Assembly: GCA_002280515.1 (NCBI GenBank)
Contig: NCEA01000024.1
Span: 1-64,000, forward strand
Reading direction: 5' to 3'
Length of the DNA: 64,000 bases
Source of the DNA: Rhodobacterales bacterium 32-67-9
Lineage (GTDB): Bacteria; Pseudomonadota; Alphaproteobacteria; Rhodobacterales; Rhodobacteraceae
Shown here: positions 45,951 to 56,084 of the stretch, piece after piece
Position numbering within the stretch: position 1 is the stretch's first letter
Layout: the number at the start of each line of letters is the position of its first letter
Position numbers and translations under genes: made by a program
Notes under the pieces: generated by a model
What the model was told of the DNA's origin: nothing
Seen by the model: the letters and a program-made list of their open reading frames with translations, nothing else
Database searches by the model: none

Positions 45951-47546
45951 TCAAGCGACGTCGAAGACCAGGGGCTTGACCTGCTGGAACTTTCCGGTGG
46001 CTTCCAGCGCCCGGATCACCTCGGACTTCGGCGCGTCGTCGAGATAGAGAAGAGCGATCGCATCCTTTCCCTGCGCCGAGCGGCCAAGGGTAAAGTTGGC
46101 GATGTTGACGCCGTTCTCCCCCATCGTCTGGCCGAGCGTGCCGATGATCCCCGGCACGTCGTCGTTCGTGGTGTAGAGCATGTGCGCCCCGATCTCGGCG
46201 TCGATGTTGATGCCCTTGATCTGGATGAAGCGCGGCTTGCCGTCGGAAAAGACCGTGCCGGCGATCGACCGGTCGCGCTTGTCGGTGACCACGGTCAGTT
46301 TCATGTAGCCGTCGAACACCCCGCTTTTCTCCTGCCGGGTGGTCGAGATCTGGATGCCGCGCTCTTTCGCGACAACCGGGGCGGAGACCATGTTCACGTC
46401 GGGATTGGTCGCCTTCATGATCCCGGCAATGGCACCGCAGTTCAGCGCCTGCAGGTTCATCTCAGAAACCGTGCCATCGTAAAGGATGTTGATCGCCTTG
46501 ATCGGCTCGTCCGTCATCTGGCCGGCAAAGGCGCCAAGATGCTGGGCAAGCTTCAGCCAGGGCCCCATGACCGCGGCCTCCTCGGCCGTGACCGAGGGCA
46601 TGTTGAGCGCGTTCTGCACCGCCCCGGTCAGAAGGTAGTCCGACATCTGCTCGGCCACCTGAAGCGCCACGTTCTCCTGCGCCTCGGTCGTGGCCGCACC
46701 GAGATGCGGGGTCACGACCACGTTCGGCAGATGGAAAAGCGGGCTTGCCGTCGCCGGCTCCACCTCGAAGACGTCGAAGGCGGCCCCGGCAACATGGCCG
46801 GATTTCAGTGCCTCGGCCAGCGCCGTCTCATCCACGAGACCGCCACGGGCGCAGTTGATGATGCGCACGCCCTTCTTCGTCCTGGCGATATTTTCCGCAG
46901 ACAGGATGTTGCGGGTCTTGTCGGTCAGCGGCACGTGCAGCGTGATAAAATCGGCGCGGTGCAGCAACTCGTCAAGCTCGACCTTGGTTACGCCCATCGC
47001 CTTCGCCCGCTCCTCGCTCAGGAACGGATCGTAGGCCACGACCTTCATATGGAGGCCGAGCGCCCGGTCGCAGACGATGCCGCCGATATTGCCGGCACCG
47101 ATCACGCCGAGTGTCTTGTTGAAGAGCTCGACCCCCATGAAGCGGTTCTTCTCCCACTTGCCGTCATGGGTGGAAACGGACGCTTCGGGCAGTTGCCGGG
47201 CGACGGCGAACATCATCGCGATGGCGTGTTCGGCGGTCGTCACCGAGTTGCCGAAGGGCGTGTTCATCACGATCACGCCCTTCTTCGAGGCGGCGGGGAT
47301 ATCGACGTTGTCGACCCCGATCCCGGCGCGGCCGATGACCTTGAGGTTGGTCGCGGCAGCAAGGATCTTCTCGGTCACCTTGGTGGCCGAGCGGATGGCA
47401 AGGCCGTCATACTTGCCGATCACCTCCAGGAGCTTCTCCTTGTCCTTGCCAAGGTCGGGCAGGTAGTCAACCTCCACCCCCCGGTCGCGGAAGATCTGCA
47501 CGGCAGTTTCGCTGAGCTTGTCGGAAACGAGAACTTTGGGTGCCAT
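45951..47546 (-). CDS. serA: D-3-phosphoglycerate dehydrogenase
   Basis: A 531-residue enzyme that oxidises 3-phosphoglycerate to 3-phosphohydroxypyruvate with NAD+, the first step of serine synthesis. The nucleotide-binding domain has LGVIGAGNIGGIV. Catalytic Arg, Glu and His are in INCARGGLVDE, VFEVEP and VVVTPHLGAATTEA. The long form carries an intervening (ASB) domain at about 315-450 and a C-terminal ACT domain (DVPGIIGTLGQTMGENGVNIA) that normally binds serine for feedback control. It follows serC on the same strand, and the two are separated by about 100 bp of palindromic repeats. Confidence 0.96.
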   Translation of the reverse strand: MAPKVLVSDKLSETAVQIFRDRGVEVDYLPDLGKDKEKLLEVIGKYDGLAIRSATKVTEKILAAATNLKVIGRAGIGVDNVDIPAASKKGVIVMNTPFGNSVTTAEHAIAMMFAVARQLPEASVSTHDGKWEKNRFMGVELFNKTLGVIGAGNIGGIVCDRALGLHMKVVAYDPFLSEERAKAMGVTKVELDELLHRADFITLHVPLTDKTRNILSAENIARTKKGVRIINCARGGLVDETALAEALKSGHVAGAAFDVFEVEPATASPLFHLPNVVVTPHLGAATTEAQENVALQVAEQMSDYLLTGAVQNALNMPSVTAEEAAVMGPWLKLAQHLGAFAGQMTDEPIKAINILYDGTVSEMNLQALNCGAIAGIMKATNPDVNMVSAPVVAKERGIQISTTRQEKSGVFDGYMKLTVVTDKRDRSIAGTVFSDGKPRFIQIKGINIDAEIGAHMLYTTNDDVPGIIGTLGQTMGENGVNIANFTLGRSAQGKDAIALLYLDDAPKSEVIRALEATGKFQQVKPLVFDVA

Positions 47547-47578
47547 GGGGCATTCCTTGTACTGTATTGCGGAACGCG

Positions 47579-47640
47579 TCCCGGACCTGATCCGGGACCT
47601 CGGATTGATTTCGGTGGAGGCCCCGGATCAAGTCCGGGGC
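47579..47640. repeat. Two palindromic CCCGGA/TCCGGG units between serC and serA
   Basis: Two hairpin units lie in tandem: TCCCGGA with 5-nt loop and TCCGGGA (47579-47597), and GCCCCGGA with 5-nt loop and TCCGGGGC (47620-47640). Short palindromes of this kind are common between genes in alphaproteobacteria. In the serC-serA transcript they would fold and may modulate the relative amounts of the two mRNAs. Confidence 0.75.
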
Positions 47641-47648
47641 GGTGCGCG

Positions 47649-48803
47649 TCATGCCACCTGCATCTGGGCGTCGATCTCGGCCTCGAAGGCCCATTCGATC
47701 CAAGGGATGAGCCGCTCGACATCGGCGGTCTCGACGGTCGAGCCGCACCAGATCCTGAGACCCGGCGGCGCGTCGCGATAGGCGCCTGCGTCCAGCGCGA
47801 CGCCTTCCTTCTCAAGCCGCTTTGCAACCGCCTTGGCAAAGGCCGCGCCATCCTTGATCCGGGTATCGGTGAACTTCAGGCAAACGCTGGTGGTGGAGGC
47901 CGTCGCCGGATCGACCGCCAGATTGGCGATCCAGTCTTTGCCCGCGATGAAATCGGCAATGACCTTGGCGTTGGACTCCGACCGCGCAATGAGGCCCTTG
48001 AGACCGCCGATGGTCTTGGCCCATTTGAGCGCCACGAGGTAATCCTCGACACAGAGCATGGAGGGAGTGTTGATCGTCTCGCCGGTGAAGATGCCCTCGA
48101 TCAGCTTGCCGCCCTTTGTCATTCGGAAGATCTTCGGCATCGGCCAGGCGGGGCTGTAGCTCTCAAGCCGCTCCACCGCGCGCGGCGACAGGATCAGGAC
48201 ACCATGCCCGCCCTCGCCGCCCAGCACCTTCTGCCAGCTGAACGTCACGACATCGAGCTTCGGCCACGGCAGATCCATCGCAAAGGCGGCCGAGGTCGCG
48301 TCGCAGATCGTCAGGCCCTTGCGGGCCGCCGGGATCGCATCCCCGCTCGGAACCCGCACACCGCTGGTCGTGCCGTTCCAGGTGAAGACCACGTCCCGGT
48401 CGAAATCCACCGTCGCGAAATCCACGATCTCGCCGTAGGGGGCCTTCTTCACCGTCGCGTCGAGCTTCAACTGCTTGACGACATCGGTCACCCAGCCCTC
48501 GCCGAAGCTTTCCCAGGCCAGCATCTCGACCGGGCGGGCACCGAGAAGCGACCAGAGCGCCATCTCGACCGCGCCGGTATCGGAGGCGGGCACGATGCCG
48601 ATGCGGTAGTCGGCGGGCACACCCAGCACCGCACGGGTGAGGTCGATCGCCTCTTTCAGCTTCGCCTTGCCGATGGCGGCACGATGCGACCGCCCGAGGG
48701 GCGCGTCGGAAAGCATGTCGAGGGAAAACCCGGGAATCTTCGCGCAGGGGCCCGAAGAGAAGCGCGGGTTTGCCGGCCGCGCGGCCGGTAGCGTCTTGAC
48801 CAT
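47649..48803 (-). CDS. serC: Phosphoserine aminotransferase
   Basis: A 384-residue PLP enzyme (alpha-proteobacterial/archaeal-like type) converting 3-phosphohydroxypyruvate and glutamate to phosphoserine. [20 protein letters not shown] at the N-terminus is the family start. The PLP lysine is in [17 protein letters not shown], the cofactor Asp in [14 protein letters not shown], and [12 protein letters not shown] binds phosphate. ATG 48803 has GGAAGGAT about 7 bp upstream. The upstream open frame (to 48941) overlaps the promoter region and is not used. The serB gene is divergent, so all three serine genes are clustered. Confidence 0.95.
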   Translation of the reverse strand: MVKTLPAARPANPRFSSGPCAKIPGFSLDMLSDAPLGRSHRAAIGKAKLKEAIDLTRAVLGVPADYRIGIVPASDTGAVEMALWSLLGARPVEMLAWESFGEGWVTDVVKQLKLDATVKKAPYGEIVDFATVDFDRDVVFTWNGTTSGVRVPSGDAIPAARKGLTICDATSAAFAMDLPWPKLDVVTFSWQKVLGGEGGHGVLILSPRAVERLESYSPAWPMPKIFRMTKGGKLIEGIFTGETINTPSMLCVEDYLVALKWAKTIGGLKGLIARSESNAKVIADFIAGKDWIANLAVDPATASTTSVCLKFTDTRIKDGAAFAKAVAKRLEKEGVALDAGAYRDAPPGLRIWCGSTVETADVERLIPWIEWAFEAEIDAQMQVA

Positions 48804-48961
48804 TGCTGGTATCCTTCCAGATATACGCCCCTCGTTGGGGAGGGGTGTCCCGCCGCCGGAGATAGAGGCCGCCGAAGGCTGGCACAAGCGGGAAAAGTGA
48901 TCTAAAGCGCCGCTTGAGCCACAAAAACCGACACCCTCCATCCACTATCGGAAACTTGCCC

Positions 48962-49834
48962 ATGTTCATCGCCACCCTCCTTGCCAACCCGGACCGCGCC
49001 AATCTCGACCGGGTAACGGTGGAGGCGCTGCGCGACGCCTGGGGCGGCGGAGCGGCCCGGTGGCTGAGCCCGGGCGTGGCGGCGGAATTCGCGGTCGACT
49101 CGGTGCCCGGAAACCGCTGGGAGACTTGGGAAGGCTTGCAGGGGATCGGCGTCGATCTTGTCGTGCAACCGGCCGAAGGTCGGCGCAAGACGATGCTTCT
49201 CGCCGACATGGATTCCACGATGATCGGGCAGGAATGCATCGACGAACTCGCCGACATGGCGGGCGTCGGCCCGCGCGTCGCCGAAATCACCAAACGGGCC
49301 ATGAACGGCGAGCTTGACTTCGAAGGCGCGCTGATCGAACGGGTCGGCCTTCTGAAGGGCCTCCCCGAAAGCGTGATCACCCAGGTCCTTGCCGAACGCA
49401 TTACCTTCACCCCCGGCGGGCGTGAACTGATCGCCACCATGAAGGCCAAGGGTGGCTACGCGGCGCTCGTCTCGGGCGGCTTCACCGCGTTCACGACCGC
49501 TGTCGCGGCACATCTCGGCTTCGACGAGCACCGGGCCAACACGCTGCTCGCCGAAGGCGGAAGGCTGACCGGCGACGTCGCGCGGCCGATCCTCGGGCGA
49601 GAGGCCAAGATCGCGGCGTTGCGCGAGATCAGCGCCCGGCTCGGCATCGGCCATGACAAGGTGATGGCGGTCGGCGACGGAGCGAACGATCTCGGCATGC
49701 TCGGCCTTGCCGGCGCCGGGGTGGCGCTCCACGCCAAGCCCTTGGTCGCGGCCCAGTGCGACATCCGCATCAATCATGGCGACCTGACCGCACTGCTCTA
49801 TATCCAGGGATATTCGGCGGACGATTTCGCCTGA
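48962..49834 (+). CDS. serB: Phosphoserine phosphatase
   Basis: A 290-residue HAD-superfamily phosphatase that finishes serine synthesis. Motif I is LLADMDSTMIGQECIDELAD (nucleophile and acid/base Asp), motif II is LVSGGFTAF, the Lys is in GREAKIAALRE, and motif III is VGDGANDLGML. The N-terminal ~75 residues form a small regulatory-like domain. The gene is divergent from serC, with a 158-bp shared control region. ATG 48962 fits the family start although its ribosome-binding site is poor. Confidence 0.95.
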   Translation: MFIATLLANPDRANLDRVTVEALRDAWGGGAARWLSPGVAAEFAVDSVPGNRWETWEGLQGIGVDLVVQPAEGRRKTMLLADMDSTMIGQECIDELADMAGVGPRVAEITKRAMNGELDFEGALIERVGLLKGLPESVITQVLAERITFTPGGRELIATMKAKGGYAALVSGGFTAFTTAVAAHLGFDEHRANTLLAEGGRLTGDVARPILGREAKIAALREISARLGIGHDKVMAVGDGANDLGMLGLAGAGVALHAKPLVAAQCDIRINHGDLTALLYIQGYSADDFA

Positions 49835-49906
49835 CCCGGTGGCGTGATCCGATCGAGTGCCTTCGGCACATGCCTTCCGGCACTTCGTGCTATATTCGCT
49901 CCGCGG

Positions 49907-49963
49907 GAGGTATTTCAGAACAGTAGACGCGGATTGCCGTCATCTTCTGTTCTGAAATACCTC
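49907..49963. repeat. Long inverted repeat after serB
   Basis: A perfect 16-bp inverted repeat (GAGGTATTTCAGAACA at 49907-49922 and its complement at 49948-49963) extends inward to 21 bp with one mismatch. The 3' arm continues into TGCCGGAGGC, like the element at 43032-43087. It is a symmetrical element without T-runs, so it may be a nonautonomous repeat or a decay-blocking hairpin. The rest of the 226-bp gap up to 50060 has no gene. Confidence 0.75.
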
Positions 49964-50060
49964 TGCCGGAGGCAGCCCGAGTGCCCGGCGCGCAAGCGGC
50001 GGGCGCGAGATATGTGCTTGCGCCCGGAACGGGCGCTCCGTCGGATCAGGCGGCGTGGGC

Positions 50061-51056
50061 TCAGGCGGCGAAGCCGGGGGCGAGCCGGATGTCCCCCACG
50101 GCGAGGCCGCGCCGGTTGGTGATCGGGCCGGTCAGATAGGGGGCGAGGACCGGATCATCGGCCGCGAGGACGCCGAGCCGCCGCAAGAGCGCCACGATGG
50201 CGGCCTCCGCGCCCCGGGTGCCGCCGTCCATGATTTTCACGGCGATGCCGCGCTTCTGTTCCGGCAGGATCGCCACGAAGACGGCTTCGGCGCCGGTCTT
50301 GACCGCCACCCTGCCGCCCATCGCCCGCATCAGTCTGGTGCAGGACCGGCCCTCGCCGGCGACGAGGTCAGGATGTTGGGTCATCGCCCGGACAAGGCGC
50401 GCGGCGGCGGCCTCGCGCCGTCCTCCGTCCGGTCGCGCGGCGGCAAAGAACGCCATCGCGCGGGCCAACCCGTGGACGCTGGTCGCGAAGTTTGGCGCCG
50501 AGCAGCCGTCGATGCCGAAGCCGGGCGAGGCCTCGCCGGTGACCTCCTCGAACGCGGCGCGCACGGCGCGCTGCACCGGATGATCGACCTCGTGGTATTC
50601 CGGCCCGGCGCCGAGGTGCTTCGTCAGGGTCAGGAAACCGGTATGCTTGCCCGAGCAATTGTTGTGGATCTGGCAGGGCGACGTGTCGGAGCAGACCAGC
50701 CCCTTCCGCGCCTCCGGATCGTCTGGCATCTGCACCCCGCAGCGCAAGTCACCTTCGCCAAGGCCGAGTTCGTCCAGCCAGCGCCCCACCGCCCCGGTAT
50801 GGATCGCCGCGCCGTTGTGGCTGGCGCAAGCAAGCGCGAGCTGTGCCTCGTTCAGCCCGAACCGGTCGGCCGCGCCGCTTTCCAGAAGTGGCAACGCCTG
50901 GATCATCTTGCAGGAGGAGCGCGGGAAGATCACCGCCTCGGGATCGCCCCAGGCCTCGACGATTCCGCCCGCCGCGTCGCAGATCACCGCATGGCCGAGA
51001 TGCACACTCTCCAGTAGCCCGCCCCGCCACAGTTCTATCATCGGTACTGCCGGCAT
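50061..51056 (-). CDS. Type II (Rhizobium-type) L-asparaginase family protein
   Basis: A 331-residue asparaginase of the R. etli AnsA class, which is unrelated to the E. coli AnsA/AnsB fold and resembles serine beta-lactamase-like hydrolases. It has SSCKMIQALPLLESGAAD (Ser-x-x-Lys-like), CASHNGAAIHTGAV, CSDTSPCQIHNNCSGKHTGFL, and VAVKTGAEAVFVAIL near the end. The Cys/His/Ser-rich CQIHNNCSGKHTG segment is characteristic. It should hydrolyse asparagine in the cytoplasm. ATG 51056 is supported by GGTGAGGGG upstream; the frame to 51275 is not family-like. Confidence 0.88.
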   Translation of the reverse strand: MPAVPMIELWRGGLLESVHLGHAVICDAAGGIVEAWGDPEAVIFPRSSCKMIQALPLLESGAADRFGLNEAQLALACASHNGAAIHTGAVGRWLDELGLGEGDLRCGVQMPDDPEARKGLVCSDTSPCQIHNNCSGKHTGFLTLTKHLGAGPEYHEVDHPVQRAVRAAFEEVTGEASPGFGIDGCSAPNFATSVHGLARAMAFFAAARPDGGRREAAAARLVRAMTQHPDLVAGEGRSCTRLMRAMGGRVAVKTGAEAVFVAILPEQKRGIAVKIMDGGTRGAEAAIVALLRRLGVLAADDPVLAPYLTGPITNRRGLAVGDIRLAPGFAA

Positions 51057-51229
51057 CGTCCCCTCACCTTTGCGCGAATTTCTGCCTCCGGGGCTTTTCC
51101 CGCCTGTCGGATTCGCGTTAAGACGTGCATATCGAGTTGACGGGCGTCCCGCCATGCCAAAAACTGCCGCGATCCGGGCGGCTCGGCAGGAGACGTCGGG
51201 AAAAAAGACAGCTGGAGGCTGCGGCAAAG

Positions 51230-51757
51230 ATGACTTCACCGAGCTGGCGCGCGACGGGCGCATTTCTCTTGGCACTGACCACGGCGACGGGTGCCGCCGC
51301 GCAGGTGTCCACCAATCGGGTCGCCGCCAATACCGACTGGAGCGTCTTCGTCGAGGAGAACCCGAAGGAGTGCTGGGGCGTCTCGGCGCCGAAGGAAACG
51401 GTAAACACCAAGGACGGCCAGTCGGTCTCGGTCCGGCGCGGCGACATCCTGCTGTTCGTGACCTACCGGCCCGGCTCCGCCGAGGGCGAGGTCTCCTTCA
51501 CCGGCGGCTACCCGTTCGCCGGCGGCTCGATCGTTGCCCTCGACATCGGTGGCACCACGTTCGAGCTGTTCACCGACGGCGAGTGGGCCTGGTCGGGATC
51601 GAAAGAGGACGATGCGAAGATCGTCGCGGCGCTGAAGGCGGGGGCCTCGGCGATCCTCACGGCGCGCTCGGGGCGGGGGACCGAGACCCGGGACACGTTC
51701 TCGCTTCTCGGCGTCAGCGCCGCGCTCGACGAAGCCGCGAAGCGCTGCGCGGGGTAG
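51230..51757 (+). CDS. IalB-family (invasion-associated locus B) secreted protein
   Basis: A 175-residue exported protein with signal peptide ATGAFLLALTTATGAAA. The mature part has the IalB pattern: DWSVFVEENPKECWGVSAP near the start, VTYRPGS, IVALDIGGTTFELFTDG, then AALKAGASAILTARSGRGTETRDTFSLLG. Two cysteines (in ECWG and the C-terminal RCAG) may pair. The family is named for a Bartonella invasion factor, but in free-living Rhodobacteraceae its function is unknown. The start has GGAGG upstream at unusually long spacing (11 nt). Confidence 0.82.
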   Translation: MTSPSWRATGAFLLALTTATGAAAQVSTNRVAANTDWSVFVEENPKECWGVSAPKETVNTKDGQSVSVRRGDILLFVTYRPGSAEGEVSFTGGYPFAGGSIVALDIGGTTFELFTDGEWAWSGSKEDDAKIVAALKAGASAILTARSGRGTETRDTFSLLGVSAALDEAAKRCAG

Positions 51758-51782
51758 CGGGCGACGGCCGGCCAGAGGCGCC

Positions 51783-52055
51783 GTGTTGTGGTCCTGTGGC
51801 GGTCGCGCATCGGTCATTACAACGGTCGGGCGGAAGGTGCTCTCGACGTTCTACACAAATTCGGCAGAGGGGGCGGTGACGCGGCTCGCGGGTCTCGGCG
51901 TGCCGGATTTCGTGGTGCGGGAGGTGCTGCGCGGCGTTCTGGCGCAGGATCTGGTGGGGGTCTGGTGCCGGGAGTGTCGCGACGAGGGCTGTGCCGCCTG
52001 TGCCGGGCGGGTCGCGAGGGCGCGCCGGTCGGGCGGCGGCGGAGGGTGGGGTTGA
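51783..52055 (+). pseudogene. Remnant of GspE/PulE-type secretion ATPase C-terminus
   Basis: The ~90-codon frame reads GRKVLSTFYTNSAEGAVTRL, then GLGVPDFVVREVLRGVLAQDL, then CRECRDEGCAACAGRV. This follows the C-terminal part of type II secretion ATPases: the STLHTNDA segment, the AVTRLxDMG helix, LxGVLAQRL, and the tetracysteine zinc site with CxxC pairs. The Walker A, Asp box and Walker B are absent, the conserved LHTND has become FYTNS, and the tail degenerates into Gly/Arg. No other type II secretion gene is near. It is best explained as an eroded leftover. A GTG at 51783 could still allow translation. Confidence 0.6.
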
Positions 52056-52295
52056 GGGGCGGAGGGTGAGCGGTTGATGAATTTCAATTCGTTAAAGTTC
52101 CGCACGACTTGTCCTGACAGCGGTGGAACCAACGACAAGCGGCCCTCGAAAGAGCGGCCGTTTCGTGCTTTTGCGGCAAGGTTTTCCGTGGTTCTTTATG
52201 CATTCGGATATCCTGGCATCGCGAAATTCGGGTGCTCAGGCCGGTGCCTGAGGGCATGGCAAATGTCGCGATGAGACGACGGTTCGCCCCTGGAA
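52056..52295. other. Intergenic region with hairpins
   Basis: There is no coding sequence here. A hairpin with a GAAA tetraloop and one bulge (52140-52160) is followed by TTTCGTGCTTTT and may terminate the plus-strand ialB/GspE-remnant transcript. A second 7-bp stem (CTCAGGC/GCCTGAG, about 52235-52252) has no T-run. Confidence 0.5.
52140..52173 (+). terminator. Probable plus-strand terminator
   Basis: A CGGCC-CTC stem with GAAA loop and GAG-C-GGCCG return strand (one bulged base) runs directly into a T-rich stretch with G and C interruptions. Confidence 0.6.
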
Positions 52296-52333
52296 ACAAA
52301 AAAATCCCCGCCGGGGGTGCAATCCGGCGGGGT
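52296..52333 (-). terminator. Terminator downstream of ccrM
   Basis: On the minus strand, CCCCGCCGG and CCGGCGGGG pair across a short loop and are followed by ATTTTTTTGTTT. It is a textbook intrinsic terminator 48 bp after the ccrM stop. Confidence 0.93.
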
Positions 52334-52380
52334 TAGTTCGTGCCGTGGTTAGGCCACAGGCACCGGCGGTAAACCATTGA

Positions 52381-53580
<1,200 letters not shown>

Positions 53581-53592
53581 TCAAGAACTTAT

Positions 53593-54216
53593 CTATTTTG
53601 CTTGGCACAAGATGTTGTGCACCGGCTTGAACGAACGTCTATGATGAGGGGTTGGACCGAGATTTCGGAGCGCTTCCAGATGGTCTTTCGTCGGATATCC
53701 GGCGTTCCGTTCCCAGCCATAGCCGGGATGCTGTTGCGCCAAATCCACCATGATGCGATCGCGCCACACCTTGGCGACGATGGACGCCGCCGCGATCGAG
53801 AGCGACCGCGCGTCTCCCTTCACGACCGCCTCGGCCGCGATGCCAAGGCCCGGCGGGATACGATTGCCGTCGACCAGAACGTGGTCGGGCCGACGCGGCA
53901 GCCCCGCCACCGCCCGGCACATGGCAAGGTGGCTCGCATGCAGGATGTTCAGCCGGTCGATTTCGGCCACGTCGGCCTCGGCGACGGAAACCTCGGCCGC
54001 AGCCAGGATCTCGGCGCAGAGCGCTTCGCGCCGACGCGCGGTGAGCTTCTTGGAATCGTCGAGGCCGGGGGGAATGCGGCCGGGATCGAGGCGCACCGCG
54101 GCAGCGACCACCGGACCGCAGAGCGGGCCGCGCCCGACCTCGTCGGTGCCGGCGACGTAGGCCAGCCCGCGGGCAAACGCCGCGCGTTCGAAGCTGAAAT
54201 CGGGTCCACCGCTCAT
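53593..54216 (-). CDS. rnhB: Ribonuclease HII
   Basis: A 207-residue RNase H-fold nuclease removing ribonucleotides and RNA primers from RNA-DNA hybrids. The type 2 signature is [21 protein letters not shown] (Asp-Glu pair), followed by [19 protein letters not shown] and the metal-binding Asp in [25 protein letters not shown] 54216 has AAGGTGG upstream; the longer frame to 54612 is the antisense of the next gene. rnhB and ccrM often neighbour each other in alphaproteobacteria. Confidence 0.94.
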   Translation of the reverse strand: MSGGPDFSFERAAFARGLAYVAGTDEVGRGPLCGPVVAAAVRLDPGRIPPGLDDSKKLTARRREALCAEILAAAEVSVAEADVAEIDRLNILHASHLAMCRAVAGLPRRPDHVLVDGNRIPPGLGIAAEAVVKGDARSLSIAAASIVAKVWRDRIMVDLAQQHPGYGWERNAGYPTKDHLEALRNLGPTPHHRRSFKPVHNILCQAK

Positions 54217-54284
54217 GGCGCCACCTTGCGCGAAACCGGGCGGGCGGCAACCCCGGTGTCGCCAATGCGGGTGGAAATCATACG

Positions 54285-54319
54285 GATGAAAAGAGGGCGG
54301 ATGCCACCGGCACCCGCCC
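54285..54319 (-). terminator. Terminator downstream of the secreted protein gene
   Basis: On the minus strand, GGGCGGGTGCC pairs with GGCATCCGCCC (11 bp with one G-U) and is followed by TCTTTTC. It separates the secreted protein gene from rnhB. Confidence 0.8.
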
Positions 54320-54374
54320 CAAGGTGCGGCGCGGTACGTAGAGGGGGAGCCGCGCCGCCTGCTCGAACTTCGGT

Positions 54375-54872
54375 TCAGTGGGCCCGGGCGATCCGGAACC
54401 CGTTCTCCTGAAGGCAGCGCATGCCGTAGACGGTGCGGCGGCCCCAGTCGGTGTTGACATCGAAGGCGCAGTGTTGCGGCAACCGCCGGGCGACCCCGAT
54501 ATCCTGAAGGCAGCGGCCCGACACGACATCGCGCGGACCACGCGTCGCGTAGAGCGTGTAGACACATTGCGACGGAATGATCGCTTGGCGGCGGCGGTCC
54601 CGCTCTCGCCACTTCTTGCCGTGCTCATCGTCGTCGCGATAGGCATAACCGTAGCCATTGCCATAGCCGTAGGTGTCATCGGTCCGGGTCACCGGAGGGG
54701 CGCCGCGCTTCTTGTTCTTGTTCGCCTCGTTGATTAGAAGTCCGACGGCGGCGGCGCCGAGAAGCAGGGTCAGCACCTTCTTGTCGCGATCGCCTGCAGC
54801 TACAGGCGAGGCCATGGCGGTCGTCAAGGCGAGGGCGGCGGCGGTCACGGTAGCGATGAGGCGGCTTTTCAT
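54375..54872 (-). CDS. Secreted hypothetical protein
   Basis: A 165-residue exported protein I cannot assign to a named family. It has a signal peptide ([20 protein letters not shown]), a hydrophobic stretch ([20 protein letters not shown]) and a Tyr/Gly-rich linker ([15 protein letters not shown]). The C-terminal domain has four cysteines spaced as if in two disulfides ([34 protein letters not shown]). A similar layout is seen in conserved rhodobacterial envelope proteins. It is monocistronic with its own terminator. Confidence 0.7.
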   Translation of the reverse strand: MKSRLIATVTAAALALTTAMASPVAAGDRDKKVLTLLLGAAAVGLLINEANKNKKRGAPPVTRTDDTYGYGNGYGYAYRDDDEHGKKWRERDRRRQAIIPSQCVYTLYATRGPRDVVSGRCLQDIGVARRLPQHCAFDVNTDWGRRTVYGMRCLQENGFRIARAH

Positions 54873-55047
54873 CTTGCATCTCCTTTATCGGTCAATGTCG
54901 CGGACGGCGGATGGGCCCATGTCATGACCCGATCGTGGCGCCGGGAACCTGGGGCAAGCAATAACGCCGGCCGGCTATGCGATAACGCCGGGACGTCGCG
55001 GCTTTGTTATTGATTAGCGGGCGCGTCCAAAGCAGGGTGGCCACATC

Positions 55048-55293
55048 ATGAAACGCATCACGCTCCCCCTCCTGGCGCTTGTCGCCGTTCTCGCAGCCGG
55101 CGCCGCCGACGCGGCCTGCCGTGTCGAATACAAGGCCAAGCGCGACAATCCGCTGAAGCTCGACTTCGGCACGGCCGAGCTTCCCGACAGCGCCTGCGCC
55201 TCGAAAGAGGCCGCGGCCGCCGCCCTCGCGCCCCGACTTGCAAAGCAGGGCTGGACGCTTCTGGCCATTGTCTCCATCCTTGGCGGCGGATGA
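55048..55293 (+). CDS. Small secreted hypothetical protein
   Basis: An 81-residue protein with a clear signal peptide (ITLPLLALVAVLAAGAADA). The short mature part has two cysteines (ACRVEYKAKRD, DSACASKEAA) and ends with a hydrophobic GWTLLAIVSILGGG. No family was recognised. The downstream membrane protein starts 19 bp later, so the two are probably co-expressed. Confidence 0.65.
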   Translation: MKRITLPLLALVAVLAAGAADAACRVEYKAKRDNPLKLDFGTAELPDSACASKEAAAAALAPRLAKQGWTLLAIVSILGGG

Positions 55294-55312
55294 CCGCAGC
55301 GGGACAACAGAC

Positions 55313-56017
55313 GTGACCGAGCCGACCCCTCTCACGACTGAGGCATTGCGCGCCGGCAACCGCGTCGTGCTTTGGGGCATCGCCGCCATCGTCGGGATCC
55401 TCGGTCTTGCTGCGATCCTGCTCTTCCTTTCGCTCCCTGACGCCAATGCCTTCAATGCCCGGGTGGAGCGCATCTTTGTCGAGAACGACGCGCTGACCAC
55501 CGGCGACCAGATCAAGCTTCTCGAAATCCTCGCCCAGTCCGGCACCACCTTTTCCGAGGTGCTGACAAGCTACCGCAGTGTCATCTTCGTACTTCTGGTG
55601 TTCTCCACGGCGCTTCTCATCGCAGCTCTCGTCTTCCTCGTGATGATCGTCGCGCTCAACAAGCGCATGGGCGAGATCGAGCGGCAGGGGATTCAGGTCT
55701 CCTCCCTCCTGATCAGCCGGGCCGAGAATGCGGTGGTCCTGAACAACATGGAGTTCAAGCTGACCGCCGCCGCGATCGAGACGCTTTCCGTCCTCGCCGA
55801 AGCGCGTATGGACGACGACATCCTTTCCGGGTCGGAAATCGAGGCGGTGATTTCCGGCAAGAACGCCGCCGATTGCGACGAGGCCTCGGGCGCCATGCGG
55901 ATCAAGCGGCTGCGCGATGCGCTCGGCAATCAGATGGTGGCGGAGCTTCTGGTCAAGAACATCGCCCGGCGGGGCTATATGCTGTCGGTCGACAAGGACG
56001 CGATCCGGATGATCTAA
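55313..56017 (+). CDS. Membrane-anchored protein with winged-helix-like C-terminus
   Basis: A 234-residue protein with two transmembrane helices (about residues 19-42, GIAAIVGILGLAAILLFLSL; and about 87-112, SVIFVLLVFSTALLIAALVFLVMI) and a soluble C-terminal domain. The C-terminal ~90 residues read FKLTAAAIETLSVLAEARMD, then GAMRIKRLRDALG and AELLVKNIARRGYMLSVD. This resembles the recognition helix and wing of OmpR/ToxR-type DNA-binding domains (RRLRxKLG...I.TVRGxGYxL). It may be a one-component membrane transcription regulator, but the DNA-binding call is tentative. GTG 55313 is the likely start. It sits between a small secreted protein and nspC. Confidence 0.6.
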   Translation: MTEPTPLTTEALRAGNRVVLWGIAAIVGILGLAAILLFLSLPDANAFNARVERIFVENDALTTGDQIKLLEILAQSGTTFSEVLTSYRSVIFVLLVFSTALLIAALVFLVMIVALNKRMGEIERQGIQVSSLLISRAENAVVLNNMEFKLTAAAIETLSVLAEARMDDDILSGSEIEAVISGKNAADCDEASGAMRIKRLRDALGNQMVAELLVKNIARRGYMLSVDKDAIRMI

Positions 56018-56084
56018 GCGGCCTTGCGTCAGCAGGCGCCGGCCCGTATATCGGCCCCTCGTTTTTCCGGTTGGGGGGCGCCCG

